The notes: generated by a model from the sequence alone, not told the origin. Counted from the first letter of the stretch, positions 1-11,200 are shown. The stretch: 32,448 nucleotides of DNA from Fragilaria radians (GCA_900642245.1 CAAAJI010000260.1:1-32448); one strand, 5' to 3'. Translations and numbers: made by a program.

Positions 1-1113
1 ATTGAAAACCTTTCCCAACCTGCAAGGATAAGGGTATGTATTCATTCTAAGCAGAAAGATTATAAAGACTAAATTCCTTTTTTACATACTTTTCTACTCA
101 TATTGGTCATTGAGGGAAAAAATTGTAAGTAGAATGGCGCATTCTTTACCTATTGACCATGATCATGTTGAGGTAATTCTGCAGTCATAGTTATAAACTT
201 TTTTGTGTTGCTCATTAGACCTAATGGAGCGATACTTCCATCAAGTCTTCAACCCATTGTATTCTCAATTTCAAGTGATTCCTATTTATTTGATTGCTTT
301 TTAGGAATGTGATTCTAGCCTTTTATCCATGGTGACATTCAATTTCATGTAAAAACAGGCTTGTTGTTTCAAGCGGCAGGTCCACAGATTAAGGTTATTT
401 CATGACAGTACGTACGGTCGTAGTGATCTGGTGTGTAATCTGATGTGTGTGATCCGAAGAGAATGACTTCCAACTCCAACTCCCCACCCCCTTAAAATTT
501 GTTCTTTCAATCGGAGTTGGCATTTTAGTTGGACGAGTTTTCATACTCATTTAGTATTTTTTCGAGGGGACTATCCTTTTTTCAGAACAAAATTTATGCT
601 TCCCATAGTTACCGGGACCTCTATGTTTTCCTTTTTTCAGTCCTTAATACGACCGTTTTTGTCGATCGAATCGTGATATTTTACCCGTCTTTCAACGGTG
701 TGCTTCGTTCCAATTAGAACTATAAGGATTTTTCAGATCCGATTCGTGAGACACATTTGGTGGAAGTATAGAATCCTATGGTTGGATCTTGCATGGATAT
801 CTTTTTTTCCTTCCGATGTAGTGGAGTCCACATACATTTTACAAAACCGGGGGTTTCGTTTTCTCCCGTAAAGGTAACTGGGCATAAAGACTGACAACCG
901 TTTTTCATTTCTTTTCCCGACTCACAGCGCAGAGGTGAAATTGGAAGTCAATACAAGAGTGAATTTGCAAAAGTTCTTTGTGTTATATATTCTTTCACGG
1001 AATTCAGTGAATTGTCTTGCACCAACAATTGCTTGTCATCTTCTAGCTTACTACAACTACGACAAAAAGCATTAAGGAAGGAAATCATACGACAACCACA
1101 AGAAGTAACAAGC
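1..1113. other. Gene-free 5' flank upstream of the LysM gene
   Basis: No convincing coding region, RNA gene or repeat is visible. The short open frames at 529-717 (+) and 720-908 (-) have no recognisable motif and contain low-complexity phenylalanine/serine runs. The last few hundred bases probably hold the promoter and 5' UTR of the LysM gene. A CAG just before 1008 could be a splice acceptor if that gene has an upstream exon. Confidence 0.5.
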
Positions 1114-2481
1114 ATGTTCAAGTTTCAAAGCATCGTAAAGCAAATGAAGCCACGTACAAGGACTCGTGAATCCCTTCCAACACCACCAAAGGGTATGGAT
1201 TGGGAACAAGATGCTAAAACTATGGAATGGCGCTTAGTATCTGCCGATAAAGTAGGCACTGCGGATCGTCCTCCTCCACGTGTGCCATCGCCGCCGTCTG
1301 GTGCTCTTGTTGCTGCTGCTGATACTACTACCAAGGGATCTACTTTGGAGAAGGCAAAGTCAGAGGATGATGCTTCGACGACAATTCCTGTTCCTATTAT
1401 TTCATTAGATTCAATTATTAGTGAATTCGATCTTCAAAAAGATGATGAATCCAAATTGGATGATGATTGGGATTTGTGTTCAGAGAGATTATCTTTACGA
1501 AGTACTAGTCATTCTTGGGGTGGAGGAGCAGTAACGATGGCTTCAACTAGTGTACCATCCGCAATTCGTTCTGGATCCATTCGTTCCATGGCATCTCAAG
1601 AGGGCGCGGCATCGTCATATTCAATCCCATTTCGATTACAAAGGACGACATCGAATTCGACAATTGATTCTAACGACGGAGTTTTGTTGGGAGGGCTTGA
1701 TTATACCGAACACATTGTACTTCCCACAGATACCTTACAGGGGATTTGTTTGGCCTATCAGATTAGTGCCACAAGACTTCGACAGCTTAATCACTTTTCT
1801 GGGAATAATCTCATGATGGCACCTAAAAAATTAATTGTTCCCTTTAGTAAACGTGCCATCCGAAGTGGATTTGTCAAGGTTCAAGATCAAGATTCTAAGG
1901 AGTACAAATTGCATGCCTTTTTGGCAGAACTCAGTCGATGCAAAGAAACAGATGCAATTACGTAAGTGTGATTACCCTTCCAAGTCAACTCCCTCTGTCT
2001 CTGTTGAAAAGCAAATCCGGCTCACTTATTTCCTTTCTTATATCTTCCCATCAAATTAGTTATTTGGAAATGGCAGATTGGGATTTGGAAGATGCAATCC
2101 AAACTGCCAAGGATGACTGTGATTGGGAACAAGAGGATGTCGAATCGAGTCCTAATAATAGTATCCGTATTACAGTCAAGTGGAAGGATGGAATTCCAAT
2201 GGATCTCCAAGCGACTGGAGCTGGACTCAGACCCCAGCCCCCCTCTGTTCCCACTCGACCAATCCCTGTTGATGGACTTTCGGCAATAGCTACCAAGACA
2301 GTACGACCACAGGATCTTTATCAGGTACGTCCATATGAAATTATTCCACTTGTGTTTATTGTAAATATTTTCTCTTTCCAGATTGAACGTTCACTTTCTA
2401 ATTATTTACATTTGATAATAACAGGCTTCATCTCAGCATCAAGGTTTTGGTGTGGAACTTTTATCGTTAAATCCTTCTTGA
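1114..2481 (+). CDS. LysM-domain protein, three exons
   Basis: Proposed exons are 1114-1961, 2060-2324 and 2425-2481 (389 residues), with introns of 98 and 100 bp. The first splice joins AC to T and keeps frame across GTAAGT...TTAG. The second joins a CAG codon to GCT across GTACGT...ACAG and stops at TGA 2479-2481. An alternative 57-bp second intron would instead read into a hydrophobic, less gene-like frame. Residues 1-150 are basic, then rich in Ser, Thr and Pro. A LysM module lies at about 196-244 (YTEHIVLPTDTLQGIC ... RLRQLNHF ... LIVP), the fold that binds GlcNAc-type glycans or acts as a protein-interaction module. No signal peptide is visible, so an intracellular LysM protein like the animal LYSMD group is likely. 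The C-terminal part repeats acidic Trp motifs (DWDLEDA, DCDWEQED). ATG 1114 is the first in-frame Met after an open stretch that begins with a non-ATG codon, so an upstream exon remains possible. The LysM call is firm; the function is unknown. Confidence 0.8.
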
Positions 2482-3738
2482 GTTTTTCTTTCTCCCTCTC
2501 TGGAATGGTTTCTTTTTTCCTTTATTCCCACCCACTGGAATTTGGATAGTCTTTTCTTTATATCTTAATACCGTTGGACCTTGTGTACAATAATTGTATT
2601 GTGAAACCCATTAGTCATACAAAAATGAAGGAGTCGAAAAATACGGCTCTCATTTTTTTCAAAAATTTACTTTCGTAAAGTACCTAAAATCAAAACCATT
2701 TTATTAGAAACTACCTGTAATCCAACGTAAGACAACTCTAACCACTGGCATGTTTTGGGGGAAGAGAATTGTTTCATTTTGATCTTTCTACATAGTAAAA
2801 ATGAAATGGGTGATGAGAATTAATTTCCAAAATCAGAGTTTCACATTTTCGTCGTTCCAAGAAGAGTGTCATCTTGAGAACAGCTTGACATTTCCAAATA
2901 TATCTATTGGATAACTTGATGAGCCCTCAACATTTTCTCGTTTGAAACCATCTTTACCCTGCCACATTGAAGATTGCAAAGACATCATGAACTGGAAGGC
3001 TTAAAAATAATGATGACGCAAGAGAATAAATGCTTCACCTGTCGTGATGAATGGATCATCAATGTTCATGATATTGATATTGATCTATATGTCAAGGAAG
3101 TAAATAGATATGAATGATGTAAATGGAAGTTTTCAAAAGGGAAAGTTCTAAGGGGCACAATGAGTGTACAAGAGATTAGTACTGAAAATGCTCATAATCT
3201 TGCCAAAGCCTTGCCTTAGACAATTCAATTCATTTGGTAAGGATTTCACTTGGTAATCCAATGAGATATTCTTGGATCCTTCACAGTTCTTAACAATTGA
3301 TAGCATCTCTCTGCCAGTGTTTGAATGCTGCTGTTGATCTGTGTTTATTCTATACAAATAAAAGCTGTTAAACAAGCATAATAGGTGCAGTGTAATTTGA
3401 TATGGTAGCTTTCTCTAAATAAAACTTGTAATTGGAATTAGCCTGCATTCCTAGATAAAACTCTTGATAAGCAACCTAACGATTCTATCCAGCATTCCAA
3501 AATGTAATATTGAATGATAGCTTATTAACTTTGCAAAGTATCTTCCTGCCCCAACGGCAAAATAATGACTTAAGAACTCTCTAAACCTTGAATGATGTAA
3601 TCCCAGTTGCAAGATAGATGTCTTGGCAATTCCATATTTATTTATTTTCGCCGCATATTTTGCATGATGCAGAACTCCCTATGAAAAAGTCTTAAATGAG
3701 GGTTTATAAAGATTGAGTGCAAAGGTCTAAATAGCCCA
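2482..3738. other. Gene-free interval between LysM gene and ATPase gene
   Basis: AT-rich sequence lying between the 3' ends of two convergent genes. The only open frame of note (3148-3375, minus, 75 codons) has no recognisable motif. The interval presumably contains the 3' UTRs of both genes. No transposon coding remnant was recognised. Confidence 0.5.
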
Positions 3739-3898
3739 GTTGGGCAAGTTTTTTAATCTCTTCATACCAAATATTGCCAAGGAATAAACTCCTGCTAGCT
3801 TGTTTTTTTCTGTGTATCGTTGGGCAAGTTTTTTAATCTCTTTATACCAAATAGTGCCAAGGAATAAATTCCTGCTAGCTTGTTTTTTTCTGTGTATC
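3739..3898. repeat. 80-bp tandem duplication, two copies
   Basis: Copy one spans 3739-3818 and copy two 3819-3898, directly adjacent and starting with GTTGGGCAAG. They differ at three positions by eye (cttcat/ctttat, atattg/atagtg, aaactcc/aaattcc). The repeat ends 70 bp downstream of the stop codon of the minus-strand ATPase gene, so it probably lies in or near its 3' UTR. Confidence 0.9.
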
Positions 3899-3968
3899 TA
3901 AATTACGTATTCTGAAAAGACTACTATTGTTCATGAATTAAGCAAAAGGACGGGTGATACCCAAGACT

Positions 3969-6900
3969 TTAGGAGTGTGTGTCAGTGTAACTTGTAGACG
4001 GAAAATGCAAATCCTCTAGCATATCTGCCTTTTTTATAGCTCCCCATTTTCTATACAATTCAATTGCTCTCCCTAGATATTCCTGGCCCTTATTTTGAAA
4101 CGTAGCACTTGCCAAGAAATACTTTGCCAGCCGTTCATATGCAAATGCCTCTAAGAGAATACATTTTACTTCAGCAAAAGCATGGATAGCGGATAGAAAT
4201 TTCTTCTCGATCTGATGCTGCTGTGATTTCATGCATAATGCAGCTACAGCAGAGAGCAATGCCTCTGGTGCTGTGAATATTTGAGCTCCAGAATCTACCC
4301 AACGTTTTACTTTACGATGCGCTCGAATGGCTTCTCGCCTGTACTGTGTGCTCTTTTTAGACAGAAACAAATCGTAAAAACACAGTCCAGCCCAAAAAAA
4401 GCTGAAATCGGTGGGGAACAGACCGGCAACTTTTCGGGCATGCTTTATGAATTTAGTAGAGGTAATCAACAATTTCCCTAGGTCACCAAAGAAGTAGGCA
4501 GTCATCATTTCATTCTGACTTAATTGTAAGAGAGCAAGTTGAGAATTGATGTATTGAATTTCATCGGCAAGGCATTCATTGAGAGCTTCTCCACGTAATA
4601 GCGAGGAATTTGCATTGTTTTCATCCCCACATAAATTAAGGAGCTTTAGAATTGTGAGATTTATATCAAGAAGTAATAGTTTTCAAACTCCAGGACTTAC
4701 AAATTGCCACTTTGGAAGAATCAGGATTAATGCTTGCTTAGCCCCATCCTCTCGCAAATCTCTAACAAAAACTCTCATTAGCTGATTCGTTTCTTCTAGT
4801 GAATGATCAAGGTATGTCCTAGCGCCTATCCATTCAAGAATCCCAAATTTTGCAAAGAAGATATCACCGAAACTCATCGCAAGGTGATATGCAAAAATCA
4901 TCTGTTGACATGCATCATCATCAAGCTTATTCTTCCAGAAGTGAATAGTACCGAAGGTTCCTATCATAGCTCTTCCACGAATGGCATCCGATTGATATCT
5001 TTCAATAATGGCAAATGCAACCTTTTCACACTCAATTGCGGTGCTTAAGTCACCATTACCAGCAGAAATTGTTCCCCAGGAAAGAATCGCTAACGGGGTG
5101 TAAATGGGGGACAAACCATACTTTATTGTTAAGCGCAGCATTCTCAAGCTAAAGTAGGCAAACATTTCTCTATACTCATCCCCTAACAAGAATGCGCTCA
5201 CCAAAACAGCATCCATGAACAAAAAGGTATTCATTATATTTTCATCCTTCAGCTCCGGTAAATTTTGTAAACATGAAACCCTTTTCCTTCCAAGAGCAGT
5301 CCTTGTAAACAAAAACTCCTTTGCGATTGTTACAATAGTAAATTTCTTTGGAATCTTCACATCTAAGCGTTGCAAAATTTCCAATCCAAATGATATAGAA
5401 CCTTTGAAATCACCTTTTGCAGCTAAGCAGCCTATCTGAATTTTATATGCGACATAACAATGTTGCTGCTTTTTTGCCCTAGCCAGAATCTCCATCACAA
5501 ACTCATTACTTCGTTCGTAATGTGCATTAAATTTTTCAACCTCTGCTGCGATAGAAAAGAGATCGATGCAAAAATCATTATGAGAAGTCCAAAAGTCGTC
5601 GCTTTGAACAAGATTTACAGCAACCCCAAGATATTCAGCAGCCTGAAGAAAATTTGATTTATCCATGGCTAGTTTACCTGCCATCAGGTTAAGCTCTGCA
5701 ATGTCATACATATCCTCGGAACTATCAATGGCTTTCAATGCATGATTGAGATTGTTTGCGGCAAGGAATATTATGAGATCTTCATTCACTTGGTGTTTGC
5801 AGTCTCCTCTGAGGGACTCACGTAACAAATATCCAATTCTGCGATGTAACAACTGTCGCTCACAAGCATCAGGCATAAAGTCTTCATACAAAACCTGAGC
5901 AATGCTATCATGTGCAAATTTGTACATAATTGAGTCTGCGATTTTTTCCACTAAACCTTCTTTACTTGCAACTATCAATGCATCATCAATGCAACCACGT
6001 ATAACTTCTTTGGAATGGCGATCAAAGGTATATTTGCCTTCAATCATATCTTGCTCTTCATATAATATGGTAGTTAAGACATCGATGGAGAATTCATGCC
6101 CAATAAATGAAGCAATTTGCAAAATTGAGCGTAATTGATCAGGAAGCCGTTGTAATTTACTTTCCAACATTTTTGCAAGATTCTCTGTGACATCAGTTTG
6201 CAACCATATTTGATTCTCATCCCAAACCCAGCGCCCGTCACTGAGTTGAGTCAGCATCCCAGAGGAGTATAGCATCTCAAGAAAAGTGAGAGCAAAGAAT
6301 GGATTTCCATCTGTTTTACTCCATATAAGTGCTCCTAAAGATTCAACAGCAAATCTCTCAACTTGGAGAATCAAGGATATCATAATGATAAAATTGACCT
6401 TATCCAATTTCTCAAGTAATATATCTGTGTTTTGAAACACAGAAAGTTCAATTTCATGCGTCAAGCTCAAATCTGCAAAGTGACTGCGGCGACTTGAAGA
6501 ATTTAGCTTTTCCAGGTATTCAGAAGATAGCTCTCCATCACGGTATGATACCAAGATCAAAATATTTCGGGAAAGATCATCGTGAATTAGAAAATCTAAA
6601 ACCTCCATGGAGGTTGCATCTGCCCATTGAGCATCATCAAGAAATAAGACAATCGGATTAACTGCAGATGCTACACAGCGTAAAAAGGACCGGAAAAGCT
6701 GCTTGAAGCGTTGAAATGATACAATATTCTGAGAAATCATATTGTCCTCTATGGAAGTAGTGATGCTCATCTTGGATAACTCTGGTATTAAGGTCACAAG
6801 ACGGCTTATTTCAGAGCCGAGGACTGATCTCATCCTATCTCGGATATCATAATAGTTCTCTTGCTTCATTATCTGACGGCAAAGACTTTCACATGCCGTC

Positions 6901-7271
6901 ACAAGAGTAGCATGAGGGGCTGGAGATTTGAGCTGATCAAATTTTCCGCTAGCACACAATACCGATGATGTCAAGGTTTTCATAAAACTATTGACAAATG
7001 CAGTTTTACCAACGCCACTAGGCCCATGTAATATAACAGTTTCCGATTTTTGGGAAGACATGATACGTTTAAAAGCGTGTTGAAGGATCTGAAGCTCGGT
7101 CTCCCTCCCAACGAAAACAGGATTGAGGTCAAGCCAAGGAGCTCCAGGCTTCCTTCCATTACCCCCAAAGTTAGTGAAGCTTTTGTTCATAAAATTTCGG
7201 ATCAACCGAGTCGTCAACAAAGAACGGTTGTTAGAATGATTCTGATTGTCATCTAGTTGCCTCAAGTTCAT
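3969..7271 (-). CDS. STAND/AAA_16-type ATPase with helical C-terminal region, two exons
   Basis: Exon 1 is 7271-4701 and exon 2 is 4643-3969, with a 57-bp phase-0 intron (GTAAGT...AAAG) between them. The product is about 1081 residues. The start chosen is the ATG at 7269-7271; the open frame continues 15 codons upstream but only from a GTG. After a basic, Asn-rich leader comes FVGRETEL, the usual entry into an AAA_16 domain. Walker A is GPSGVGKT (about 83-90). Walker B is PIVLFLDDAQWAD (about 206-218). A sensor-like ILILVSYRDGEL lies near 240-252, followed by the TDGNPFF motif typical of large regulatory NTPases. The rest is helical and TPR-like. Diatom genomes carry many relatives of this kind, often joined to kinase or cyclase domains. 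Here no such domain is visible. A signalling-scaffold role is inferred. The intron is well supported because exon 2 continues the helical repeats in frame. Confidence 0.8.
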
Positions 7272-7872
7272 CGTTTCTCTATGCCCAAAATCTCTGGTTG
7301 AAACTTTTAACTTCACATCCTCCTACGAAAGCCTAACTTGAAGTATGACCGTAAAGAAAAAGATTGACACTGAGCATCCGAAAAATGAGATTCAGTATTT
7401 AGGTTGATTGGCTAAATTACTTTTATGTATATCCAAACTTATTGGAAATACATGTCTTATTTAAGTTGCATTGACATATATGTTCAATCGTTTTTTTAAT
7501 TGTCAATTCTGAAAAAAAAACAGGTAAGGAACAATTACACTTACATGCTTACGTCATGTTTTCACTCTGTGCTTCAAATCCATGAAGAAAAGATATTCGA
7601 AAAGTAATGAAAGGTAATTAAAATTTTGTTCTCAGTTTTCCCCGTCAATCAAGATAATGGAATACTTTGGCCATAAGGCATTTTGAGCTTAATAGCAACC
7701 TGTTGTCCAACTAGCATGCCAAAATTTACTTTTATGCATCCCAAGCTTGAAGTAGCCTTCCATGAAAGCCTAAATGCACAACGCAATTAGAAACAAAAAT
7801 CAATCATAAAAATGATATTGCACAAACAGAGAACTGCAAGGGAATTGGAGAAACTCCGGTAAATACCACAAT
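7272..7872. other. Gene-free flank upstream of the ATPase gene
   Basis: No coding region, RNA gene or obvious repeat is visible. It should contain the promoter and 5' UTR of the minus-strand ATPase gene, but no specific element can be named. Confidence 0.5.
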
Positions 7873-8174
7873 TTACTGGCTCATTGTAACAATAACACCT
7901 GTAAAACCACTCAAAGTCAAGCATATCCCCTTTGCAGTAAGCAAGGTAATAATGACAGTAAACACTGGAAAAGCTCCCAAATTACAAAGGTCAGAGACAT
8001 AGACTTCATCATAGCAATAACAGAAGCAGTGGCAACCAATAAGTTAGATGCAATACAAGATATCAGGAAAACCGTACTTAGAACAACAATGAAACAACTA
8101 GTAGTTGATGATAGCATACCGTAGTGTAGCTTATCTGCTGCCTTCTCCTTGCGTCCTCTGCTTCTCAGCTGCAT
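7873..8174 (-). pseudogene. Possible membrane-transporter C-terminal remnant (DMT/EamA-like)
   Basis: An 85-codon frame starts with ATG at 8174 and encodes hydrophobic helices (SCFIVVLSTVFLISC, LLVATASVIAMMKS). At about 8003 another frame takes over with AFPVFTVIITLL and LSGFTGVIVTM before a stop at 7873-7875. Read across this apparent frameshift, the segment resembles the last helices of drug/metabolite-type transporters. The resemblance is judged by eye and is weak. It could instead be chance hydrophobic sequence or part of the neighbouring decayed transposon. Confidence 0.3.
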
Positions 8175-8270
8175 GCATTGGAAATTTAATGTTTGTTATC
8201 ACTGCTGTTTGCATTGTGGAGCACATTCCCTCCACTGGTCTCCACTGGTTTAGGAATTTCCTACAATGTG

Positions 8271-8483
8271 TCAGCTACAACATTTTGCATGCCTGAGAGG
8301 TATTAGAATTAAACTCTGAATTCTTCTAGAAGTCATGCCAGTGCAAACGCAATCTGATGCTAACCATAAACCATTCACTTTAGGAATTGCAAGGCTAGGC
8401 AACACCCATTCTGAGGTATAGTCCTCCTCAAGGACCCCAATTTCTACTATCCTGTCAATCTCTTTCCTTAACTGTTCTTCCAA
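8271..8483 (-). pseudogene. Ty3/Gypsy reverse transcriptase N-terminal fragment
   Basis: The minus-strand frame reads EEQLRKEIDRIVEIGVLEED, then SEWVLPSLAIPK and VNG. This corresponds to the region of Gypsy polymerases just before and into the reverse transcriptase, where the family pattern is Ei.RlveiGVLe...SeWasPsfiipKk.G. After NG the similarity fades, and frameshifts and stops follow. Weakly related coding may continue upstream to about 8780. The element is non-functional. No LTRs or other domains are intact. Confidence 0.6.
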
Positions 8484-8820
8484 GCTTCAAGGCACAGTAT
8501 ATAGCTTGCATGAAATGGTTTGCAGTTGGGGTTGCTTAATATGAGCTATATGGGATTCATCAAATAGATGTTTGTACATGAAGGAGGGACAGCTTCAGCT
8601 TGCACATTCTGTTCCAAAAAGCTTTTCCACCTTCTCCCGAACTTTTCATTCATGCAATACAATATTGTTTTCTTTCAAATCTTGCAAAAGGTCCTTGAAT
8701 ATTGCCTTTCTTAAGGCCAAATCAACTGGAGATTCCAGAGCATGTAGCAACATTGTGAAATTTCCTTGAATACATATCATTGTAAATGACTGCATCTTGG
8801 ATGATAGATGGTTGTGCTGG

Positions 8821-9580
8821 AGGCTGCTGGTTCTTGATCTTCAACATCAATGCATTGAAGCATAGTTTTAGCATATACTCAAATGCAAAACAATAGTTTC
8901 ATGAAATTCAAACGCAAGAATCAGTTCTCTTCAATCATCAGGAACTTTATCCAATGAAACTTAAGGCATGGAAGCACAATTGTTTCCAAAAAAGATCCAA
9001 GCTTCTTCATGATATCTTCCTTTTCATGTGAAGTGGCACCCAAGGACTCCCTTGACTTAGCATAACAGCCCACCTCTCCAACAGCACAGCCAAAATAGGA
9101 AAGCCATAATTGCCTGGAAAGAGGAGAATGTCATGTCCTCCTCAACTGTATTAATGTTTGCAAGTGTAATGGATGGCTTTGGGGAGCTCTAGATAGCATC
9201 TTCTGGGCAATTCAAGAGCTGAAACCAGTTTCTGTATGATATGGTACTCTTTTCAATGCAAGGCCAAAATGGGACTGTTGGATGCTACATTTATTGATGA
9301 TTGCAATGCTGTTTTTTGTGCAAACCTTGAGCCAAAACAAATTTCATGCCAGATTTCAAGTGAGAAAATTCATCAAATGTTTACAAATGGGACAATTATA
9401 AGTATCAGTATCCATACTCATTTCATCAATTGTATCGTCAACTGAAAGCCCAGGGTGAAAGCAAGTTGTGAAAAGAAGTTTGTTCAATTATTTCAATTGA
9501 GGAATTGTTAAGACCCCAGAAAGTGCTAATATTCTTGAAAGAGCAATAACAAGTCTTCATGTTTTTAAAACAACAAAAGA
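8821..9580. repeat. Dispersed segment, copy 1 of 3
   Basis: This segment aligns colinearly with 10441-11200. The first about 430 bp show roughly 85% identity by eye with several indels. The last 304 bp (9271-9574) match 10847-11150 without gaps and with about six differences. A 27-28 bp stretch just before 9271 is absent from copy 2. The minus strand shows broken frames with recurring residues (FWGLNNSS, HEKEDIMK), so a decayed coding element is likely, but the family is not recognised. Confidence 0.8.
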
Positions 9581-9652
9581 ATTAAAAAAGTAAGGAAAGG
9601 GATAATTTATGCAACTTTTCTGTAGAAATATAGAGCAACAACAGCCATGACG

Positions 9653-9679
9653 CCTAACCCCTAACCCCTAATCCCTAAC
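9653..9679. repeat. Short telomere-like repeat (CCCCTAA type)
   Basis: About three and a half consecutive units read CCTAA, CCCCTAA, CCCCTAA, TCCCTAA. The complement is TTAGGGG/TTAGGGA, close to the TTAGGG telomere unit used by many algae. It sits immediately downstream of dispersed copy 1 and is flanked by ordinary AT-rich sequence, so it is interstitial here. Confidence 0.7.
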
Positions 9680-9987
9680 ATGTAATAACATTTAAAACCT
9701 TGCACTTTTTGAGTCTCCATGTATATATTTAGTTTTCTTCTCTTTTTAAATGCATTGCCTTTTTTATTATATTGTTTCTGTTTTTTCTAGTCTTTTCTTT
9801 GTTGTTTTTCTTGTTTTATTGGATTTCTTTTTCTTGTATTTCTTTCTTTTTCAAGACCTACAACAAATTCTCTTTTTCTCACTTCTGGAAATATCAAGAT
9901 ATTCTTTGGCTCTGTATGGAGGGCTTCCATTGTAACAATATTATCATCTGACCAAAACATTTCCCAACCTCTCCAATCTTCATGACT
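9680..9987. other. T-rich gene-free stretch
   Basis: Pyrimidine-rich sequence with many TTTTCTT runs, strongest at about 9750-9860. The open frame at 9750-9935 is a low-complexity Phe/Leu product of this bias and is not called as a gene. Confidence 0.5.
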
Positions 9988-10162
9988 GGGTCATGTTCTA
10001 TTCCAGCATAGGTTCCATATATTTTCTAAGTGAAATGCACAATTGTGGTGCACAATCAAGCTCCAATGTTGATCAACCTCAGGGGTCATTTTCTACCCCA
10101 GCATAGTATCCATGTATTTTCTGAGTGAAATGCACAATCTTGCTCCAATGTTGATCAACCTC
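9988..10162. repeat. Imperfect direct duplication of about 80-94 bp
   Basis: 9988-10081 and 10083-10162 share the order GGGTCAT, TCTA-CCAGCATAG, CATGTATTTTCT, AAGTGAAATGCACAAT, CTCCAATGTTGATCAACC. The first copy carries an extra 14 bp (GTGGTGCACAATCA), itself partly a repeat of flanking sequence. Confidence 0.75.
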
Positions 10163-10190
10163 ACGCTTCTACTTTCCTGAGATGACATTA

Positions 10191-10331
10191 GATTTAGAAA
10201 ATTCCTCAATACCACCCCCTTCTCAGCTACTTCAGCAGATTTAGAAAATTCTTCAATACCGCCCCCTTCTCAGCTACTTCAGCAGATTTAGAAAATTCTT
10301 CAATACCGCCCCCTTCTCAGCTACTTCAGAA
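10191..10331. repeat. 47-bp tandem repeat, three copies
   Basis: Units begin GATTTAGAAAATTC at 10191, 10238 and 10285 and end in CTACTTCAG. Copies 2 and 3 are essentially identical. Copy 1 differs at two sites (cctcaat/cttcaat, acc/gcc). The unit length is not a multiple of three, so it is unlikely to be a coding repeat. Confidence 0.9.
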
Positions 10332-10440
10332 TAACTTGAGCTTTCAGAACAGGCAGCCACAAAGTTAGAGTTCTTTGAGTATATATCTTTATATATGACT
10401 GGAATAGATGTATTTGTTGGGTGATATATTATTAGACTTG

Positions 10441-11200
10441 AGGCTCCTGGTTCCAGATTTTCAACATCAAAGCATTGAAGCATAGTTTTAGCATATACTC
10501 CAATGCAAAACAATATTTTCATGAAATTCAGACACAAGAATCAATTCTCTTCATCCAATTAAAACTGAGGCATTGAAGCAGAATTTTTTCCAAAAAAAGA
10601 TACAACCTCCTTCATGAAATCTTCCTTTTCATTTGAAATAGAACCAACAGTTTTCAATGACTTAACATCAAAGCCAAACTCTCTAACAGCACAGCCAAAA
10701 GGAAAACCATAATTGCCTGGAAACAGGAAGATGTCCTGTCCTCTGCAACTGTCTAAATACTTGCAATTGTAAAGGGATGATCTTGAGAAGCTCTAGATAG
10801 CATCTTCTGGGCAATTCAAGAGCTGAAACCAGTTTCTGCATGATATGGGATTGTTGGATGATACATTTATTGATGATTGCAATGCTGTTTTTTGTGCAAA
10901 CCTTGAGCCAAAACAAATTTCATGCCAGATTTCAAGTGAGAAAATTCATCAAATGTTTACAAATGGGACAATTATAAGTATCAGCATCCATACTCATTTC
11001 ATCAATTGTATCGTCAACTGAAAGCCCAGTGTAAAAGCAAGTTGTGAAAAGAAGTTTGTTCAATTATTTCAATTGAGGAATTGTTAAGACCCCAGAAAGT
11101 GCTAATATTCTTGAAAGAGCAATAACAAGTCTTCATGTTTTTAGAACAACTAAGGAGATCAAGGGTTTGAGTTTCTCAGGAAGCCTCAACGCCTTGTATA
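10441..11200. repeat. Dispersed segment, copy 2 of 3
   Basis: Colinear with 8821-9580 (see copy 1). The 304-bp block at 10847-11150 is nearly identical to 9271-9574. Minus-strand open frames at 10683-10916 and 10274-10537 fall inside or overlap this copy and represent decayed coding of unknown family. It runs directly into copy 3, with a shared ending GAGTTTCTCAGGAAGCCTCAA that resembles the copy 3 ending. Confidence 0.8.

Noticed and set aside
529..908. Two short open frames near the left end
   Set aside because: About 60 codons each, no motif, biased composition; chance frames.
2325..2549. Alternative C-terminus of the LysM protein through 2382-2549
   Set aside because: It needs a 57-bp in-frame intron or read-through and gives a hydrophobic tail unlike the rest. 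The 100-bp intron gives a short polar end; transcripts would decide.
6360..6405. Small in-frame intron inside the ATPase (starting GTCAATTTT)
   Set aside because: The stretch reads as plausible helical coding before the TDGNPFF motif, and removing it is not needed to keep frame.
9750..9935. 61-codon Phe/Leu-rich open frame resembling a membrane protein
   Set aside because: It is the translation of a TTTTCTT-rich tract, not a gene.
10191..10331. CRISPR-like array
   Set aside because: The units are contiguous without spacers, only three copies exist, and the context is eukaryotic.
10274..10537. 87-codon minus-strand frame
   Set aside because: Its C-terminus is the 47-bp tandem repeat and its N-terminus is dispersed copy 2, so it is a chance join.
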